From: Halobacteriales archaeon QS_4_69_225
GTDB taxonomy: Archaea; Halobacteriota; Halobacteria; Halobacteriales; Haloarculaceae
DNA: 64,000 nucleotides
NCBI GenBank assembly: GCA_003020965.1
Contig: PXRL01000010.1
Location: forward strand, 232,278 to 296,277
Direction: 5' to 3'
In this document: one piece after another, positions 45,999-57,600 of the stretch
Layout of the letters: every line of letters starts with the position of its first letter
How positions within the stretch are numbered: position 1 is the first letter of the stretch
Made by a program: the position numbers and the translations under genes
The notes under the pieces: generated by a model
Told to the model about the DNA's origin: nothing
The model's input: the letters and a program-made list of their open reading frames with translations, nothing else
Database searches by the model: none

Positions 45999-47741
45999 AT
46001 GTTCCTGTCGTTCCGCGAGTCGGTCGCCGACGCGCTCCGGGCGGCCCTGGAGGCCCGGGACCTGCCGACCGACGACCTCGGAATCGAGGAGCCGCCGGCC
46101 GACGTCGATGCGGTGCTGGCCTCCAGCGTCGCCTTCCGGCTGGCCGGCGACCTCGAGACATCGCCGCCGGCGGTCGCCGCCGAGCTGGCCGACGACGTCG
46201 ATCCCGATACCCATCCGCTTGTCGGCCGTGTCGAGCCGAACGGGCCGTACCTGAACTTCTTCCCCGACGAGTCGTACTTCCGGGAGACGCTGGAGGCGGG
46301 GCTCGACGACGACTACGGCCGCCTGCCCGACCGCGACGTCTCCGTCATCGTCGAGCACACCTCCGCGAACCCGACCGGCCCCGTCCACGTCGGCCGGGCG
46401 CGCAACCCCATCATCGGCGACGCCGTCGCCACCCTGCTTTCGTACGCCGGCTACGACGTCGATCGCCACTACTACGTCAACGATGCCGGCCGGCAGATCG
46501 CCGTCTTGACCTGGGCCTACGAGACGTTCGACGAGGCCGACCTCCCGGAGCCGGCACGGGACCGCGCCGAGTACCGCATGGTCCGCTACTACCGGGCGGG
46601 CAACGACTACCTCGAGTCGGCCGACCCCGACGAGCGGGAGGCCGCCGAAGACGAGATTCAAGCCATCCTCCAGGGGCTGGAGGACGGCGACGAGGCGACC
46701 TACGAGCGGGTCGGCGAGGTCGTCGACACCGTCCTCGGCGGGATGCGGGAGTGTCTCGCCCGCCTGCCGGCGGCGTTCGACGAGTTCGTCCGGGAGACGC
46801 GGTTCATGCGCGACGGCTCGACCGACGACGTCGTCGCCCGCCTGCAGGACTTCGAGCGGTCGGTGTACGAGGACGACGCCTGGCAGCTCACCTTCGAGGA
46901 CGTCGACAAGAACCTCGTGTTCCTGCGGGCCGACGGGACGTCGCTGTACACCACGCGGGACCTGGCCCACCACGAGTGGAAGTTCGCGAACTACGACCGC
47001 GCGGTGACGGTGCTGGGCGAGGACCACAAGCTGCAGGCCGACCAGTTGCGGCGCGCCCTCCGGATGCTCGGCAACGACGTCGACGCCCTGGAGAACGTCA
47101 TCTACTCCTACGTCGACCTCCCGAAGGGAAAGATGTCGACCCGCGAGGGGACGGGCGTCCAGCTGGACGACCTGCTGGACGAGGCGGTCGCCCGCGCCCG
47201 CGATGAGGTCGAGTCCCGGCTCGACGACCGGCTGCGGAGCGACGAGCTGGACGCCGACGACGTCGACCGCATCGCCCGCCAGGTCGGCGTCGGCGCCGTC
47301 CGCTACGACATCGTCGCCAAGCAGCCGACCAAGGGCATCACCTTCGAGTGGGAGCGGGCGCTGGACTTCGAGGCCCAGTCGGCGCCGTACGTCCAGTACG
47401 TCCACGCGCGCTGCTGCGGCATCCTGGCGGAGGCCGACGATCTCGAGCCGACGCCGGACCCGGCGCCACTGACGACGGACGTCGAACGGGATCTGCTGCG
47501 GACCGTCGCGCGGCTGCCCGGCGTCGTCGCCGACGCCGCCGACGACCTCGAACCCCACCGGGTGGCGACGTACACCCGGGAGCTCGGCGATCGGTTCAAC
47601 CGCTTCTACCGGGAGTGTCCGGTGCTCGGCGCCGACGACGCGGAGACGGCCGCCGCGCGGCTGGCGCTGGTCGGCGCCGCCCGCCACGCCATGGCCAACG
47701 CCCTGGCGATTCTCGGCGTCGAGGCCCCCGACTCGATGTAG
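45999..47741 (+). CDS. argS: Arginyl-tRNA synthetase
   Basis: A 580-residue class I aminoacyl-tRNA synthetase that charges tRNA-Arg. The HIGH-like signature is [29 protein letters not shown] and the KMSKS-like loop is [21 protein letters not shown]. The N-terminal Arg-N additional domain occupies about the first 100 residues ([22 protein letters not shown]). The C-terminal anticodon-binding part ends [26 protein letters not shown]. The length fits haloarchaeal ArgS and no gap was noticed. The ATG at 45999 follows a long shadow ORF and gives the canonical start. Confidence 0.95.
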   Translation: MFLSFRESVADALRAALEARDLPTDDLGIEEPPADVDAVLASSVAFRLAGDLETSPPAVAAELADDVDPDTHPLVGRVEPNGPYLNFFPDESYFRETLEAGLDDDYGRLPDRDVSVIVEHTSANPTGPVHVGRARNPIIGDAVATLLSYAGYDVDRHYYVNDAGRQIAVLTWAYETFDEADLPEPARDRAEYRMVRYYRAGNDYLESADPDEREAAEDEIQAILQGLEDGDEATYERVGEVVDTVLGGMRECLARLPAAFDEFVRETRFMRDGSTDDVVARLQDFERSVYEDDAWQLTFEDVDKNLVFLRADGTSLYTTRDLAHHEWKFANYDRAVTVLGEDHKLQADQLRRALRMLGNDVDALENVIYSYVDLPKGKMSTREGTGVQLDDLLDEAVARARDEVESRLDDRLRSDELDADDVDRIARQVGVGAVRYDIVAKQPTKGITFEWERALDFEAQSAPYVQYVHARCCGILAEADDLEPTPDPAPLTTDVERDLLRTVARLPGVVADAADDLEPHRVATYTRELGDRFNRFYRECPVLGADDAETAAARLALVGAARHAMANALAILGVEAPDSM

Positions 47742-47831
47742 TCACCCGAGAACGAACGGAATCGTCGAGCCGAGCATCAGCGCCACGAACAGCCAGAAGA
47801 CGAACACGATGACGAGCAGGTTTCGATCCAC
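47742..47831 (-). CDS. 29-residue membrane microprotein, copy 1
   Basis: A GTG-started micro-ORF missed by the track: V-D-R-N-L-L-V-I-V-F-V-F-W-L-F-V-A-L-M-L-G-S-T-I-P-F-V-L-G. It is a single membrane helix ending LGSTIPFVLG. It ends at the 3' end of argS on the opposite strand. A second 29-residue ORF with the same ending (LGSTVPLFLA) lies 200 nt further right, which supports both being translated. Function unknown. Confidence 0.5.
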   Translation of the reverse strand: MDRNLLVIVFVFWLFVALMLGSTIPFVLG

Positions 47832-48028
47832 ATCACGCCGTTGCGGTTCCGTCCCCCTGGGGGTCGTCGCTATATCTACGGGTGGCGTCGGAGCGGATGT
47901 CTATCAGTATAGGTAAGGTCGTACTGTCGGCCGTAACCGCACGAGGACAGGGCGTACGAAAGCCGCCGACTCCGGACCGACACGCCTGGTTTTTCGAAAC
48001 GGTCCGCGCGAAGGGACGGCCGGCAGTA

Positions 48029-48118
48029 TCAGGCGAGAAAGAGGGGGACGGTGGAACCGAGGAGGACGGTCGCCGCCAGCAGGAACCCGTAGATGATGAG
48101 CAGCGAGCGGCCGAGCAT
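48029..48118 (-). CDS. 29-residue membrane microprotein, copy 2
   Basis: ATG-started micro-ORF MLGRSLLIIYGFLLAATVLLGSTVPLFLA, one membrane helix. Same length and same L-G-S-T-x-P-x-x-L end as the microprotein at 47742-47831. An A+T-rich stretch just upstream (rc of GGGGATAAAAATCGG, about 48134-48148) is a good TATA candidate. Function unknown. The space 47832-48028 between the copies has no other gene. Confidence 0.55.
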   Translation of the reverse strand: MLGRSLLIIYGFLLAATVLLGSTVPLFLA

Positions 48119-48180
48119 ACTTTCAGGTTTCGGCCGAGGGGATAAAAATCGGCGTTCGGTTTCGGGACTCGAAATCCGCG

Positions 48181-48321
48181 CTACGCGGGCGTCGCGACGG
48201 CCGGCAGGATGTCGCCGCCGACCGCCAGCACCGCCGCGGCCCCGAGGCCGAGCGACAGCAGCAGGAAGATGACGATCCAGGAGAGTCTGACGGAGCTTTC
48301 GTCCGGCTCTGAGGCGCCCAT
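48181..48321 (-). CDS. 46-residue membrane microprotein
   Basis: MGASEPDESSVRLSWIVIFLLLSLGLGAAAVLAVGGDILPAVATPA: a hydrophilic acidic start, one membrane helix and a short tail. The ATG at 48321 is divergent from the release-factor gene, and the track shows it only inside a longer ORF (48181-48471). Small proteins of this kind are common in haloarchaea. No family is recognised and no function is proposed. Confidence 0.5.
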   Translation of the reverse strand: MGASEPDESSVRLSWIVIFLLLSLGLGAAAVLAVGGDILPAVATPA

Positions 48322-48390
48322 GGAGGCGGCTACGGTCGACGCCGGGAAAACGCCTTTCGGTTCGCCCGCCGTCCGCCGCCCAAAGGACGG

Positions 48391-48400
48391 AGTTTTACCC
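48391..48400 (+). promoter_or_regulatory. TATA-like box of the release-factor gene
   Basis: AGTTTTACCC lies about 26 nt upstream of the ATG at 48422, consistent with a leaderless transcript. Confidence 0.45.
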
Positions 48401-48421
48401 TCCGGGCGCCAACGACCGACA

Positions 48422-49663
48422 ATGAGCGACGACGACGGGGAGCCGTCCGACAAACAGAAGTACGAGTTCACGAAGGTACTCGAGGAGCTGGACGACTACT
48501 CGGGCTCCGGAACCCAGCTCGTCTCCATCTACATCCCCGAAGAGCGACTGATAAGCGACGTGGTCGCCCACGTCACCCAGGAGCACAGCGAGGCCTCCAA
48601 CATCAAGTCCAAGCAGACCCGCACCGCCGTCCAGGACGCCCTGACGAGCATCAAGGACCGCCTGAAGTACTACGACGTCCACCCGCCGGAAAACGGCATG
48701 GTGGTCTTCTCCGGCGCCGTCGACTCGGGCGGCGGCCAGACCGAGATGGTCACCGAGGTACTCGAGTCGCCGCCCGAGCCGATCCAGTCGTTCCGGTACC
48801 ACTGCGATTCGCACTTCCTGACGGAGCCGCTGGCGGAGATGATGGGCGACAAGGGGCTGTACGGCCTCGTCGTCCTGGACCGCCGGGAGGCCAACGTCGG
48901 CTGGCTGAAGGGCAAGCGCGTCGAGCCGGTCAAGTCCGCTTCCTCGCTCGTGCCGGGCAAACAACGGAAGGGCGGTCAGTCCGCCCAGCGGTTCGCCCGG
49001 CTCCGGCTGGAGGCCATCGACAACTTCTACCAGGAGGTCGCCGGCATGGCCAACGACCTCTTCGTCGCCGAGCGCCACGGACTGGACGGCATTTTGATCG
49101 GCGGCCCCTCCCCGACAAAGGACGAGTTCCTCGACGGCGACTACCTCCACCACGAGCTACAGGACTCCGTGCTGGGGAAGTTCGACGTCTCCTACACCGA
49201 CGAGTCGGGGCTATACGACCTCGTCGACGCCGCCGAGGACGTTCTCGCCGAAACGGAGGTGATGAAGGACAAATCGCAGATGAACGAGTTCTTCGAGCAG
49301 CTCCACGACGGCGGGAAGGCAACCTACGGCTTCGACGCGACCCGCCAGAACCTCGAGATGGGGTCGGTCGACCGGCTGCTCATCAGCGAGGACCTCCGGA
49401 AGGACGTCGTCACCTACGACTGCGACGGCCGCACCGAGTACGAACTCGTCGACAGCCGTACGGACACCCCCGCCTACGCCTGTGACGACGGCAGCGAGGC
49501 CGAGATCGTCGACCGGGAGGACGCCATCGACCACCTGATGGAGCTGGCCGACCAGCGCGGCACCGAGGCGAAGTTCATCTCGACGGACTTCGAGAAGGGC
49601 GAACAGCTGCTGTCGGCCTTCGGCGGTATCGCCGGCATCCTGCGGTACTCGACGGGCGTCTGA
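48422..49663 (+). CDS. prf1: Peptide chain release factor aRF1
   Basis: A 413-residue class I release factor that reads all three stop codons and triggers peptide release. The stop-codon-recognition motif NIKS is in EASNIKSKQTRTAVQDAL (residue about 61). The catalytic GGQ motif is in VPGKQRKGGQSAQRFARLR (about 182). The YxCxxxF-like element appears as FRYHCDSHFLTEPL. The C-terminal domain ends SGEQLLSAF-like KGEQLLSAFGGIAGILRY. It matches the eukaryotic-type eRF1 fold. The ATG at 48422 gives MSDDDGEPSDKQKYEFTKVLEEL. Confidence 0.95.
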   Translation: MSDDDGEPSDKQKYEFTKVLEELDDYSGSGTQLVSIYIPEERLISDVVAHVTQEHSEASNIKSKQTRTAVQDALTSIKDRLKYYDVHPPENGMVVFSGAVDSGGGQTEMVTEVLESPPEPIQSFRYHCDSHFLTEPLAEMMGDKGLYGLVVLDRREANVGWLKGKRVEPVKSASSLVPGKQRKGGQSAQRFARLRLEAIDNFYQEVAGMANDLFVAERHGLDGILIGGPSPTKDEFLDGDYLHHELQDSVLGKFDVSYTDESGLYDLVDAAEDVLAETEVMKDKSQMNEFFEQLHDGGKATYGFDATRQNLEMGSVDRLLISEDLRKDVVTYDCDGRTEYELVDSRTDTPAYACDDGSEAEIVDREDAIDHLMELADQRGTEAKFISTDFEKGEQLLSAFGGIAGILRYSTGV

Positions 49664-49723
49664 GCCGCCTGCGGTACTCGACGGACCCCGAGCCGCCCAC
49701 AGCAACCGTCGTTCTCGGTCCGG

Positions 49724-50113
49724 TCAGTCCAGCAGCTGTTCGAGCTGGAAGCGCCGCCGGTCGAGGTCGAAGGCCGGGTCGACGCCGCCCTGGGCGTGCA
49801 GCCGGTCCAACACGAGCAGCGGGTCGGCGCCGGCCCGTTCGGCGGCGCCGAGCAGTTCCTCCAGCGCCGAGCGGTGCAGCGCCAGCGAGTCGAGCAGTCC
49901 AACCGCGAGCGCCAGCGGGGGCGCCGCCTCGCCGGTCGGGAAGGCGTCGCTGATACGGTCGAACCGCGGGTCGGCGGGCGCCGATTCCGCGCTCGCCAGC
50001 GCGAGACAGGACGGACACAGCGCCGCCGCGGCCGACGACCCCGGGGCGTGCTCGCGGTACGCCGGCGGGACGTCGAAGGCGACCATCGACGCGCCGCAGT
50101 CGGGACACTCCAT
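49724..50113 (-). CDS. DUF6276-like zinc-ribbon protein
   Basis: A 129-residue protein with N-terminal MECPDCGASMVAFDVPP and a second C-x-x-C in ALCPSCLAL, forming a probable zinc ribbon. The rest is helical (LALAVGLLDSLALHRSALEELLGAAERAGADPLLVLDRLHAQGGVDPAFDLDRRRFQLEQLLD). I associate it with haloarchaeal DUF6276, with fair but not certain recall. Function unknown. It follows the acyltransferase gene on the same strand by 39 nt, so co-transcription is possible. Confidence 0.68.
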   Translation of the reverse strand: MECPDCGASMVAFDVPPAYREHAPGSSAAAALCPSCLALASAESAPADPRFDRISDAFPTGEAAPPLALAVGLLDSLALHRSALEELLGAAERAGADPLLVLDRLHAQGGVDPAFDLDRRRFQLEQLLD

Positions 50114-50152
50114 GCGGTGGCCTGGAGCGCCCGGTGCAAAACCGGCGTGGTT

Positions 50153-51550
50153 CTACTCGCTGGCCAGGTCGGCGTCGGCGTCCTCGGCCAGCGCGTCCAT
50201 CTCGGCCCGGAAGGCGTCGGCGAACTCCGTCGGGTCGTCGAGCAGGTTCGCGTCGGCCGCGATGCCGAGTCGGACGTCGCCGTCGTAGCTGAAGATGCTG
50301 ATCCCGAGCCCCTGGTCGACGGCCTGCGGCACCCAGAACATGATGTCGGTGATCTCCCGGCCGGCGAACTCGACCGGCGCGGTCGGTCCCGGGACGTTCG
50401 TCACGACGCCCGTCGCGCGGTTCTCGAACCGCCGGAGCAGCCACTCCAGAACGGCGTCCGGCGACCGGCCGCCGGCCGTCAGTGCCAGGTACATCAGGAA
50501 CGCCTCGACGCCGGCCCGCTCGGCGCTCATGTGGTCGCTGACGGCCCGAATCCGGTCGCCGAGTGCCGGCTCGCCGACCGGCAGCGGGACGAACGCCAGC
50601 CCGAAGTGGTTGCCGAGCGAGCCGTCGCGTGCGGCCATCGGCCGGAGGTTGACCGGCACCGTCACCCGGAGCCGGTCGGGGACGGTCTCGTCGCGGCCGG
50701 CGAGCACCCGGCGGAACGCCCCCGCCAGCGCCCCCAGCAGCACGTCGTTGACCGTCGCGTCGTGGGCGCGACCGACAGTCTTCACCGTCTCGAGGCCGAC
50801 CGGCTCGGTCCAGCCGGCCCGCTTCGCGGCGCCGAGTTCGCCCCGCAGCGACGTCGCCGGCTCGTCGGCCTGCGTCAGCAGGTCCCAGCCGGTCCGCAGC
50901 GCCGTCGCCGCGAGGCCGACGTTTAAGCCGCCGCCCAGCGACAGCCCGCTGTCGTCCGTCTCCGGGTCGGCGTCGCCGCCGTCGGTCGTCGCCGCTTCGC
51001 CGCCGTCCGCCCGGCTCTCGCGGAACTCGCCGGCCCCCGGCGGCTCCGGGACGATCCCCATCGGCAGCTCCATCGCCTCGGGGTCGTCGACCAGCCCCAG
51101 CATGACGTACAGCAGCGCGAAGCCGTCGCCGATGCTGTGGTTGATACGGAAGGCGACGGCGCTTTCGTCGTCCGCGCCGGCGCCCTCGACGAGGTACGCC
51201 TCCCACAGCGGCCGGCGCTCGTCCAGCGGGCGGCTCATCAGCCCGCCGACGAACCGCTGCAGCGCCGCGGTGTCGGCCGGCGCCGGCAACGCGACGTGCT
51301 GGACGTGGGTCTCGACGTCGAACGGCTCGGCGGGCTCCCAGTACGGCCGCCGGAGCGTCCGCCCGCGGCCGCCGACGCGCTGGCGGAACCGGTCGAACCG
51401 GCAGAGCCGCGCCTCGAGGCGGTCGCACAGCTCGTCGTAACCGATGGTCCCGTCGAGCCACAGCACGCCCGTGATGGTCGTCAGGTTCTCCGGCGTGCCG
51501 ATGCGCCGCCAGGCGTCGTCCGTCCCGGACACCGGCTCGCGGTCGGTCAT
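50153..51550 (-). CDS. Wax ester synthase/diacylglycerol acyltransferase family protein
   Basis: A 465-residue acyltransferase of the WS/DGAT family. The catalytic HHxxxDG motif appears as FRINHSIGDGFALLYVMLG: the second His and the D-G are kept but the first His is Asn. Other family segments are PLDERRPLWEAYLVEG, NDVLLGALAGAFRRVLAGRDE, NLRPMAARDGSLGNHFGLAFVPLPVG and the C-terminal VTNVPGPTAPVEFAG. Known members esterify fatty alcohols or diacylglycerol with acyl-CoA. Archaea do not store these lipids as a rule, so the substrate is open. Start at 51550 (MTDREPVSGTDDAWRRIGTPENLT). Confidence 0.82.
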   Translation of the reverse strand: MTDREPVSGTDDAWRRIGTPENLTTITGVLWLDGTIGYDELCDRLEARLCRFDRFRQRVGGRGRTLRRPYWEPAEPFDVETHVQHVALPAPADTAALQRFVGGLMSRPLDERRPLWEAYLVEGAGADDESAVAFRINHSIGDGFALLYVMLGLVDDPEAMELPMGIVPEPPGAGEFRESRADGGEAATTDGGDADPETDDSGLSLGGGLNVGLAATALRTGWDLLTQADEPATSLRGELGAAKRAGWTEPVGLETVKTVGRAHDATVNDVLLGALAGAFRRVLAGRDETVPDRLRVTVPVNLRPMAARDGSLGNHFGLAFVPLPVGEPALGDRIRAVSDHMSAERAGVEAFLMYLALTAGGRSPDAVLEWLLRRFENRATGVVTNVPGPTAPVEFAGREITDIMFWVPQAVDQGLGISIFSYDGDVRLGIAADANLLDDPTEFADAFRAEMDALAEDADADLASE

Positions 51551-51747
51551 CGGCGCCTCCCCGCGGACCGTCCGCGCCCGCCGCTCGGTCGTCCGTCCGG
51601 CCCGTCGTCCGGTGTCGTCCCGCCGTCGGACCGCGAGCCAGCCGGCGCCATCTCTGCCGGCGCTTCGAGCAGACGGGTCATGAAGCTACTGTCGCGCCGC
51701 GCGACGACCGCGGGTCGAGAGGCGATTCCTGCGTTACCCTGCAAGCA

Positions 51748-51758
51748 AAATTTATTAT
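51748..51758 (+). promoter_or_regulatory. TATA box of the zinc-ribbon microgene
   Basis: AAATTTATTAT lies about 22-32 nt upstream of the ATG at 51780. It is a strong A+T-rich box in a GC-rich surround, supporting expression of the 50-residue gene. Confidence 0.5.
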
Positions 51759-51779
51759 CGATGCGGCGATACGTGCGGT

Positions 51780-51932
51780 ATGCGCCTGCTTCCACGCCTG
51801 TTCGACGTCTCGTCCGGCGCCGCGACGGACGAGCGAATGCACCGGGAGTGTCGCTCCTGCGGAGAGAACGTCGGGGACGAAACGACCGAGTGTCCGGCCT
51901 GTGGCGGCGATATAGCGGTCTACGCGCTCTGA
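51780..51932 (+). CDS. 50-residue zinc-ribbon protein
   Basis: A microprotein missed by the track: MRLLPRLFDVSSGAATDERMH, then RECRSCGENVGDETTECPACGGDIAVYAL. The two CxxC pairs (CRSC and CPAC) form a classic zinc ribbon, as in many short haloarchaeal proteins. It has its own TATA box and ends 8 nt before the stop of the convergent atpD. Function unknown. Nucleic-acid or protein binding would be the usual guess. Confidence 0.7.
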   Translation: MRLLPRLFDVSSGAATDERMHRECRSCGENVGDETTECPACGGDIAVYAL

Positions 51933-51939
51933 GCGGCGG

Positions 51940-52653
51940 TCAGTCGTCGGCCGCGACGGTCTCGGCATCCTCGTCGGCCGTCCCCTCGTCTTCGGCCTCC
52001 TCGGCGGCTTCCTCGATGGCGCTTTCCTCCGCCTCCTTTTTGTCCTTGATCTTCTTCATGCGGAAGATCTCCTCCCGTTCCTGCTCTTCGAGCTTCTGTT
52101 CGATGTACTCCTGGGCCTCGTAGAGATCGGGCAGTAGCTTGAACTCGAGGGCGTTGACCCGCCGTTTGGTTTTCTCGATCTCCTCGAGCATCTTCTTCAT
52201 CGCCGTTTCGACCTCGGCGGCGAGGATGATCGTCTCCAGCAGTTCCTCGTAGGCGTCGGCGGCCTCGTCGATGCGGGCGGAGGTGCCCACGAGGCCGTAG
52301 CCCCGCTGGTCGAGGTCCTTCCGGACCCGGGTCGACTCGATCTGCGGGACGACGACGCCCATGATGTTTTTCGACTGGGTCGTGATCTCCGGGGTCTCCT
52401 CCAGGGCGGCGGCGGCGCCGCGGACCGCCACGTCGCCTTCCATCGCCCGGGCCATGTCGATGGAACGCTGGGCCCGCTCGTAGTTCCCGTCGAGGTCCGA
52501 TCGGACGTCCTGTGCCTGGTCGAGGATGTCCATGAACTCCATGATGAGGCCGTCGCGTTTCTTCTCGAGGGTGTCGTGGCCCTGCTCGGAGAGCTCGATG
52601 CGGTCCTCGATGGCCATGAGGTTCTTCCGCGTCGGTTTGACGTCCTCGCTCAT
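51940..52653 (-). CDS. atpD: A-type ATP synthase subunit D
   Basis: A 237-residue central-stalk subunit of the archaeal (A/V-type) ATP synthase. It starts [40 protein letters not shown], the conserved subunit D start. It continues with coiled coil and ends [41 protein letters not shown], followed by an acidic haloarchaeal tail. It rotates inside the A3B3 head with subunit F. It is the last gene of the atp cluster, separated from atpB by the DUF7504 gene. Confidence 0.94.
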   Translation of the reverse strand: MSEDVKPTRKNLMAIEDRIELSEQGHDTLEKKRDGLIMEFMDILDQAQDVRSDLDGNYERAQRSIDMARAMEGDVAVRGAAAALEETPEITTQSKNIMGVVVPQIESTRVRKDLDQRGYGLVGTSARIDEAADAYEELLETIILAAEVETAMKKMLEEIEKTKRRVNALEFKLLPDLYEAQEYIEQKLEEQEREEIFRMKKIKDKKEAEESAIEEAAEEAEDEGTADEDAETVAADD

Positions 52654-52681
52654 CGTTGTCGGCGATTCGGCGCGGAGTCGG

Positions 52682-53206
52682 TTAATCCTTTCCGGTCAGC
52701 TCCGGCTGGAGGGTCGTCGCCCCGGCCTCGACGTCGACGACCGCGTCGGCCAGCGTCGACAGCACCGCGACGGCCCGGTCGTCGACGGCCGCCGGGTCGA
52801 GGTGGACGTGCATCGTCGCCGACGACGCCGCACACCGCTCGGCGAGGCTGTGGACGAACTGGAACACCTGCTCGAGGTCGGTGTACTGTAACAGCGCCCC
52901 GAGCGAGTCGAAACAGACCGTCGTTTCCGGCGACAGCGCCTCGGCGACGGTGATACCCTGGCCCGTGAGGTCGCTCAGTTCGACCTCGCCGCCGACGTCG
53001 AGCGCCCGGACCGGCGGCGGCTCCTCGAACCGCCCGGCGAGCCGCTCCCGGAGGTCCTCGGCGGTCGTCCCGGCGTATCCGACGAGGAGAACGCGCTCGC
53101 CCCGGCCGGCGAGGGCGGTACACGCCTCCGAGCCGGTCGTCGCCGACGACAGGACGAGCACCGTCCTGGCGTCGTCGGGCAACTCCGGCTCACCGGAATC
53201 CAACAT
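52682..53206 (-). CDS. DUF7504-like RecA-superfamily remnant protein
   Basis: A 174-residue protein. The pattern [45 protein letters not shown] resembles a RecA/KaiC-like fold without an intact Walker A. It continues [65 protein letters not shown], as in haloarchaeal DUF7504 proteins. Its function is unknown. It sits between atpB and atpD on the same strand with about 50 and 28 nt spacing, so it is likely co-transcribed with the ATP synthase genes. It is not a known subunit. Confidence 0.65.
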   Translation of the reverse strand: MLDSGEPELPDDARTVLVLSSATTGSEACTALAGRGERVLLVGYAGTTAEDLRERLAGRFEEPPPVRALDVGGEVELSDLTGQGITVAEALSPETTVCFDSLGALLQYTDLEQVFQFVHSLAERCAASSATMHVHLDPAAVDDRAVAVLSTLADAVVDVEAGATTLQPELTGKD

Positions 53207-53256
53207 ATACCGGCCGTTCGGGCGGGCGGCGTAATAAGAGGTCGGCTCGGGACGGA

Positions 53257-54675
<1,419 letters not shown>

Positions 54676-54677
54676 GG

Positions 54678-57600
54678 TTAGTACATCTCCTCGAGCTGCT
54701 CGGTGATGTCGGATTTCAGCTCCTCGATGTAGCTTCTCCAGTCGTCCTGGGTGTTCATCCGGTTGAGCCGGGCGATGGCGTCGATGTCGATGATCTCCTC
54801 GACCGGGACGCCGGCCTCCAGCGCCTCGAAGGCCTCGTCGTTGAAGTGCTGGATGGCCGTCAGCATCAGATACGTCTTCTCCGGGTCGCAGTACGTGTCG
54901 ACGTCGTGGAAGGCGTTCTGCTGGAGCCACCCCTCCCGGATGTAGCGGGCGACCTCCAGGGTCAGCTGCTGGTCCTCCGGCAGGGCGTCCTTGCCGACCA
55001 GCTGGACGATCTCCTGCAGTTCCGTCTCCTCGTCGAGCGTGTCGACGGCCCACTGCCGCACCGCGGGGAACTCCTCGTCGACGTTCTCCCGCCACCAGGG
55101 GTCCAGCTGCTCGGTGTACAGCGAGTACGACTCGTTCCAGTTGATCGACGGGAAGTGCCGGCGCTCGGCCAGGTCGGCGTCCAGCGCCCAGAAGCACTTC
55201 ACGATGCGCAGCGTGTTCTGGGTGACCGGCTCCGAGAAGTCACCACCCGGCGGCGACACCGCACCGATGACGCTGATGGAGCCCTCGCTGCCGTTGACGT
55301 TCTGGAACTTGCCGGCCCGCTCGTAGAACTCGCTGAGTCGCGCCGCCAGGTACGCCGGATACCCCTCCTCGCCGGGCATCTCCTCGAGCCGCGAGGAGAT
55401 CTCCCGCATGGCCTCGGCCCACCGCGAGGTGGAGTCGGCCATCAGCGCCACGTCGTAGCCCATGTCGCGGTAGTACTCCGCGATGGTGATCCCAGTGTAC
55501 ACGCAGGATTCGCGCGCCGCGACCGGCATGTTCGACGTGTTCGCGATGAGGCAGGTCCGCGACATCAGCGGGTTGCCCGTGACGGGGGCTTCCAGCTCGG
55601 GGAAGTCCTCGATGACCTCCGTCATCTCGTTGCCGCGCTCGCCGCAGCCGACGTAGACGACGATGTCCGCGTCCGACCACTTGGCGAGCTGGTGCTGGGT
55701 GACAGTGTTGTGCAGCACCGACGGGACGTGACCGCCGACGAAGTTCTGGGTGCCGGGCACCGTCACGTCGTACACCGTCTGCTCGTCTTCGACCGTCTCG
55801 ATATCGACGACGGGATCGAAGAACACGTCCTCGAGTAGCTCCGCAGTGGCGGTGACCCGATCCGTCACGTCGGTTCCGCCGTCGGCGACGACTTCTCCGA
55901 TGGTCGCGAACGCCTCGCGACTGGGGGCCTGTCCGAGGCCGGTGTAGTTCGGCATCTCCACGCCGCCGTCCTTGAACTCGGTGTAGCTGGCGGCTTCGGC
56001 GATCTCGACCAGCGTGTCCGCGTCGACGGGGACCGTATCGACGTTCGTGTTACCGGCCGTCTCGCGCGCGTAGTCGCTGATCGACGCCACCTTGTCGTGA
56101 TCGACACCTTCCTCGGTGGCGAGCGCCGCGTGGAGCGTCGCGAGTTCGTCGGCCCCCGTGACACTGATCCGGTTCGCCCCGTTCTCGCGTCGGCACACGC
56201 GGTAGAGCACGCCGAGCCGCGAAAGCAGGTAGGTCAGGCCGGTGGCCATCGCCTCGCTGGACGTGCTGATCTCGACGGTCCCGCCGCTGACGGAGCCGTC
56301 TCCGAGGTAGTAGCCCCGCAGGAACGCCGTCACAACCTCGTCGGGACCCGTCAACACGGCGTCGGGAACGCTCCCGGTGACCGACTTGCGCGTCTCGGGA
56401 ACTCCGAGGGCCGAGACGAGCGACGCGACGACCGAACTCCGGATCTCGCTCGTCTGGACGGTATTGTGGACGGTCTCCGCTGTTTCGATACCGAACAGCC
56501 GCTCGGCGAGTTCGTCGAAGCGAGCGCGGAGGGAGTCGTCGTCGTTGTGGAACCGGACCGTCTTCTCGGTGAGCATCCCGTCGCTCAAAACCAGCCCGAG
56601 GAATTCGGCGAATTCCCGGTCCACGCGTTCGGGAACGGTGACAGGCTTTCCGTTGCTCCCCGGCTTGACGCGTTCGACCGCCGGACGCTCGACGCCGAGC
56701 CCCTCGCACACGTCCGCGACGAACGCGAGCGTCGGGCTGGTCCGGCCGAGCGAGTAGTTCACGAACACGTCGTAGTCAACGCCGATATCTTCGGCCAGCG
56801 CCGTCTTCGAGACGTCGGTCGCCTCGATGGCCTCCCGCACGGTCTCTGTGACGCGTTCCTCGATGGCTCGTGCCTCCGGCAGTAGTTCGTACGGGTCCAC
56901 GTTCGCGAGGGCGCCGGTGACGTCCAGTCGCCGGGGCATCACCAGCGAGTCCCCCTCGTCGAGGGTGCCGGCGGGCGTCTCCTCGATCTGCAGGTCACCC
57001 CGCATCCGGAACAGCTTGTGTGCGGGGGTGACGTCCAGCTCGCGACCGCTCGCCGTCCGGACCCGTACGAGTCGGTCGGTCGATCCCCGGTAGACGTGTG
57101 ACGTCGTCCCCGGACGGATCCGGCCGGCACCCTCGTCGAACGTCAGTATCTCGGCTTCCGCCTCGACCAGCGCTTCGCCGCTCTCCTCCGTGTCGTCGCC
57201 GGCCAGTCGTTCGAACAACTGCTCGATCGGCAGCGTCTCCCCGTCGGCTAGCATCACCGGCGTGTCGGGCGTGACGCACTTCCCGCTACCAAAGGGCCCC
57301 GGGATGGCGGCCGTTCCGCCCTTCGCGATCGGGAAGAGACCGTCGAGTATGCGCTGGCCGGAGACGAGTGGGGTCGTCGGCGTCTCCTTCTCCAGGGTCG
57401 GTCGCGCCTCGCGGACCGGCCACTCCTGGCGCATCGTGATCTCCTCGCCGGTGTCCAGTTCGACGACCGGCTCCTCGACGGTGTAGCTGCCCGAATCCGC
57501 GGTGACGACCTCGCCGCCCTCGAAGTCCGGCGGCACGAGCACCTTGTGCTCGATCTGGACCGTCTCGTCGACGCTGCCGACGACGTCACCGGGGCTGACC

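Noticed and set aside
45936-47687. 583-residue minus-strand ORF opposite argS
   Set aside because: It is the reverse shadow of argS, with no recognisable domains.
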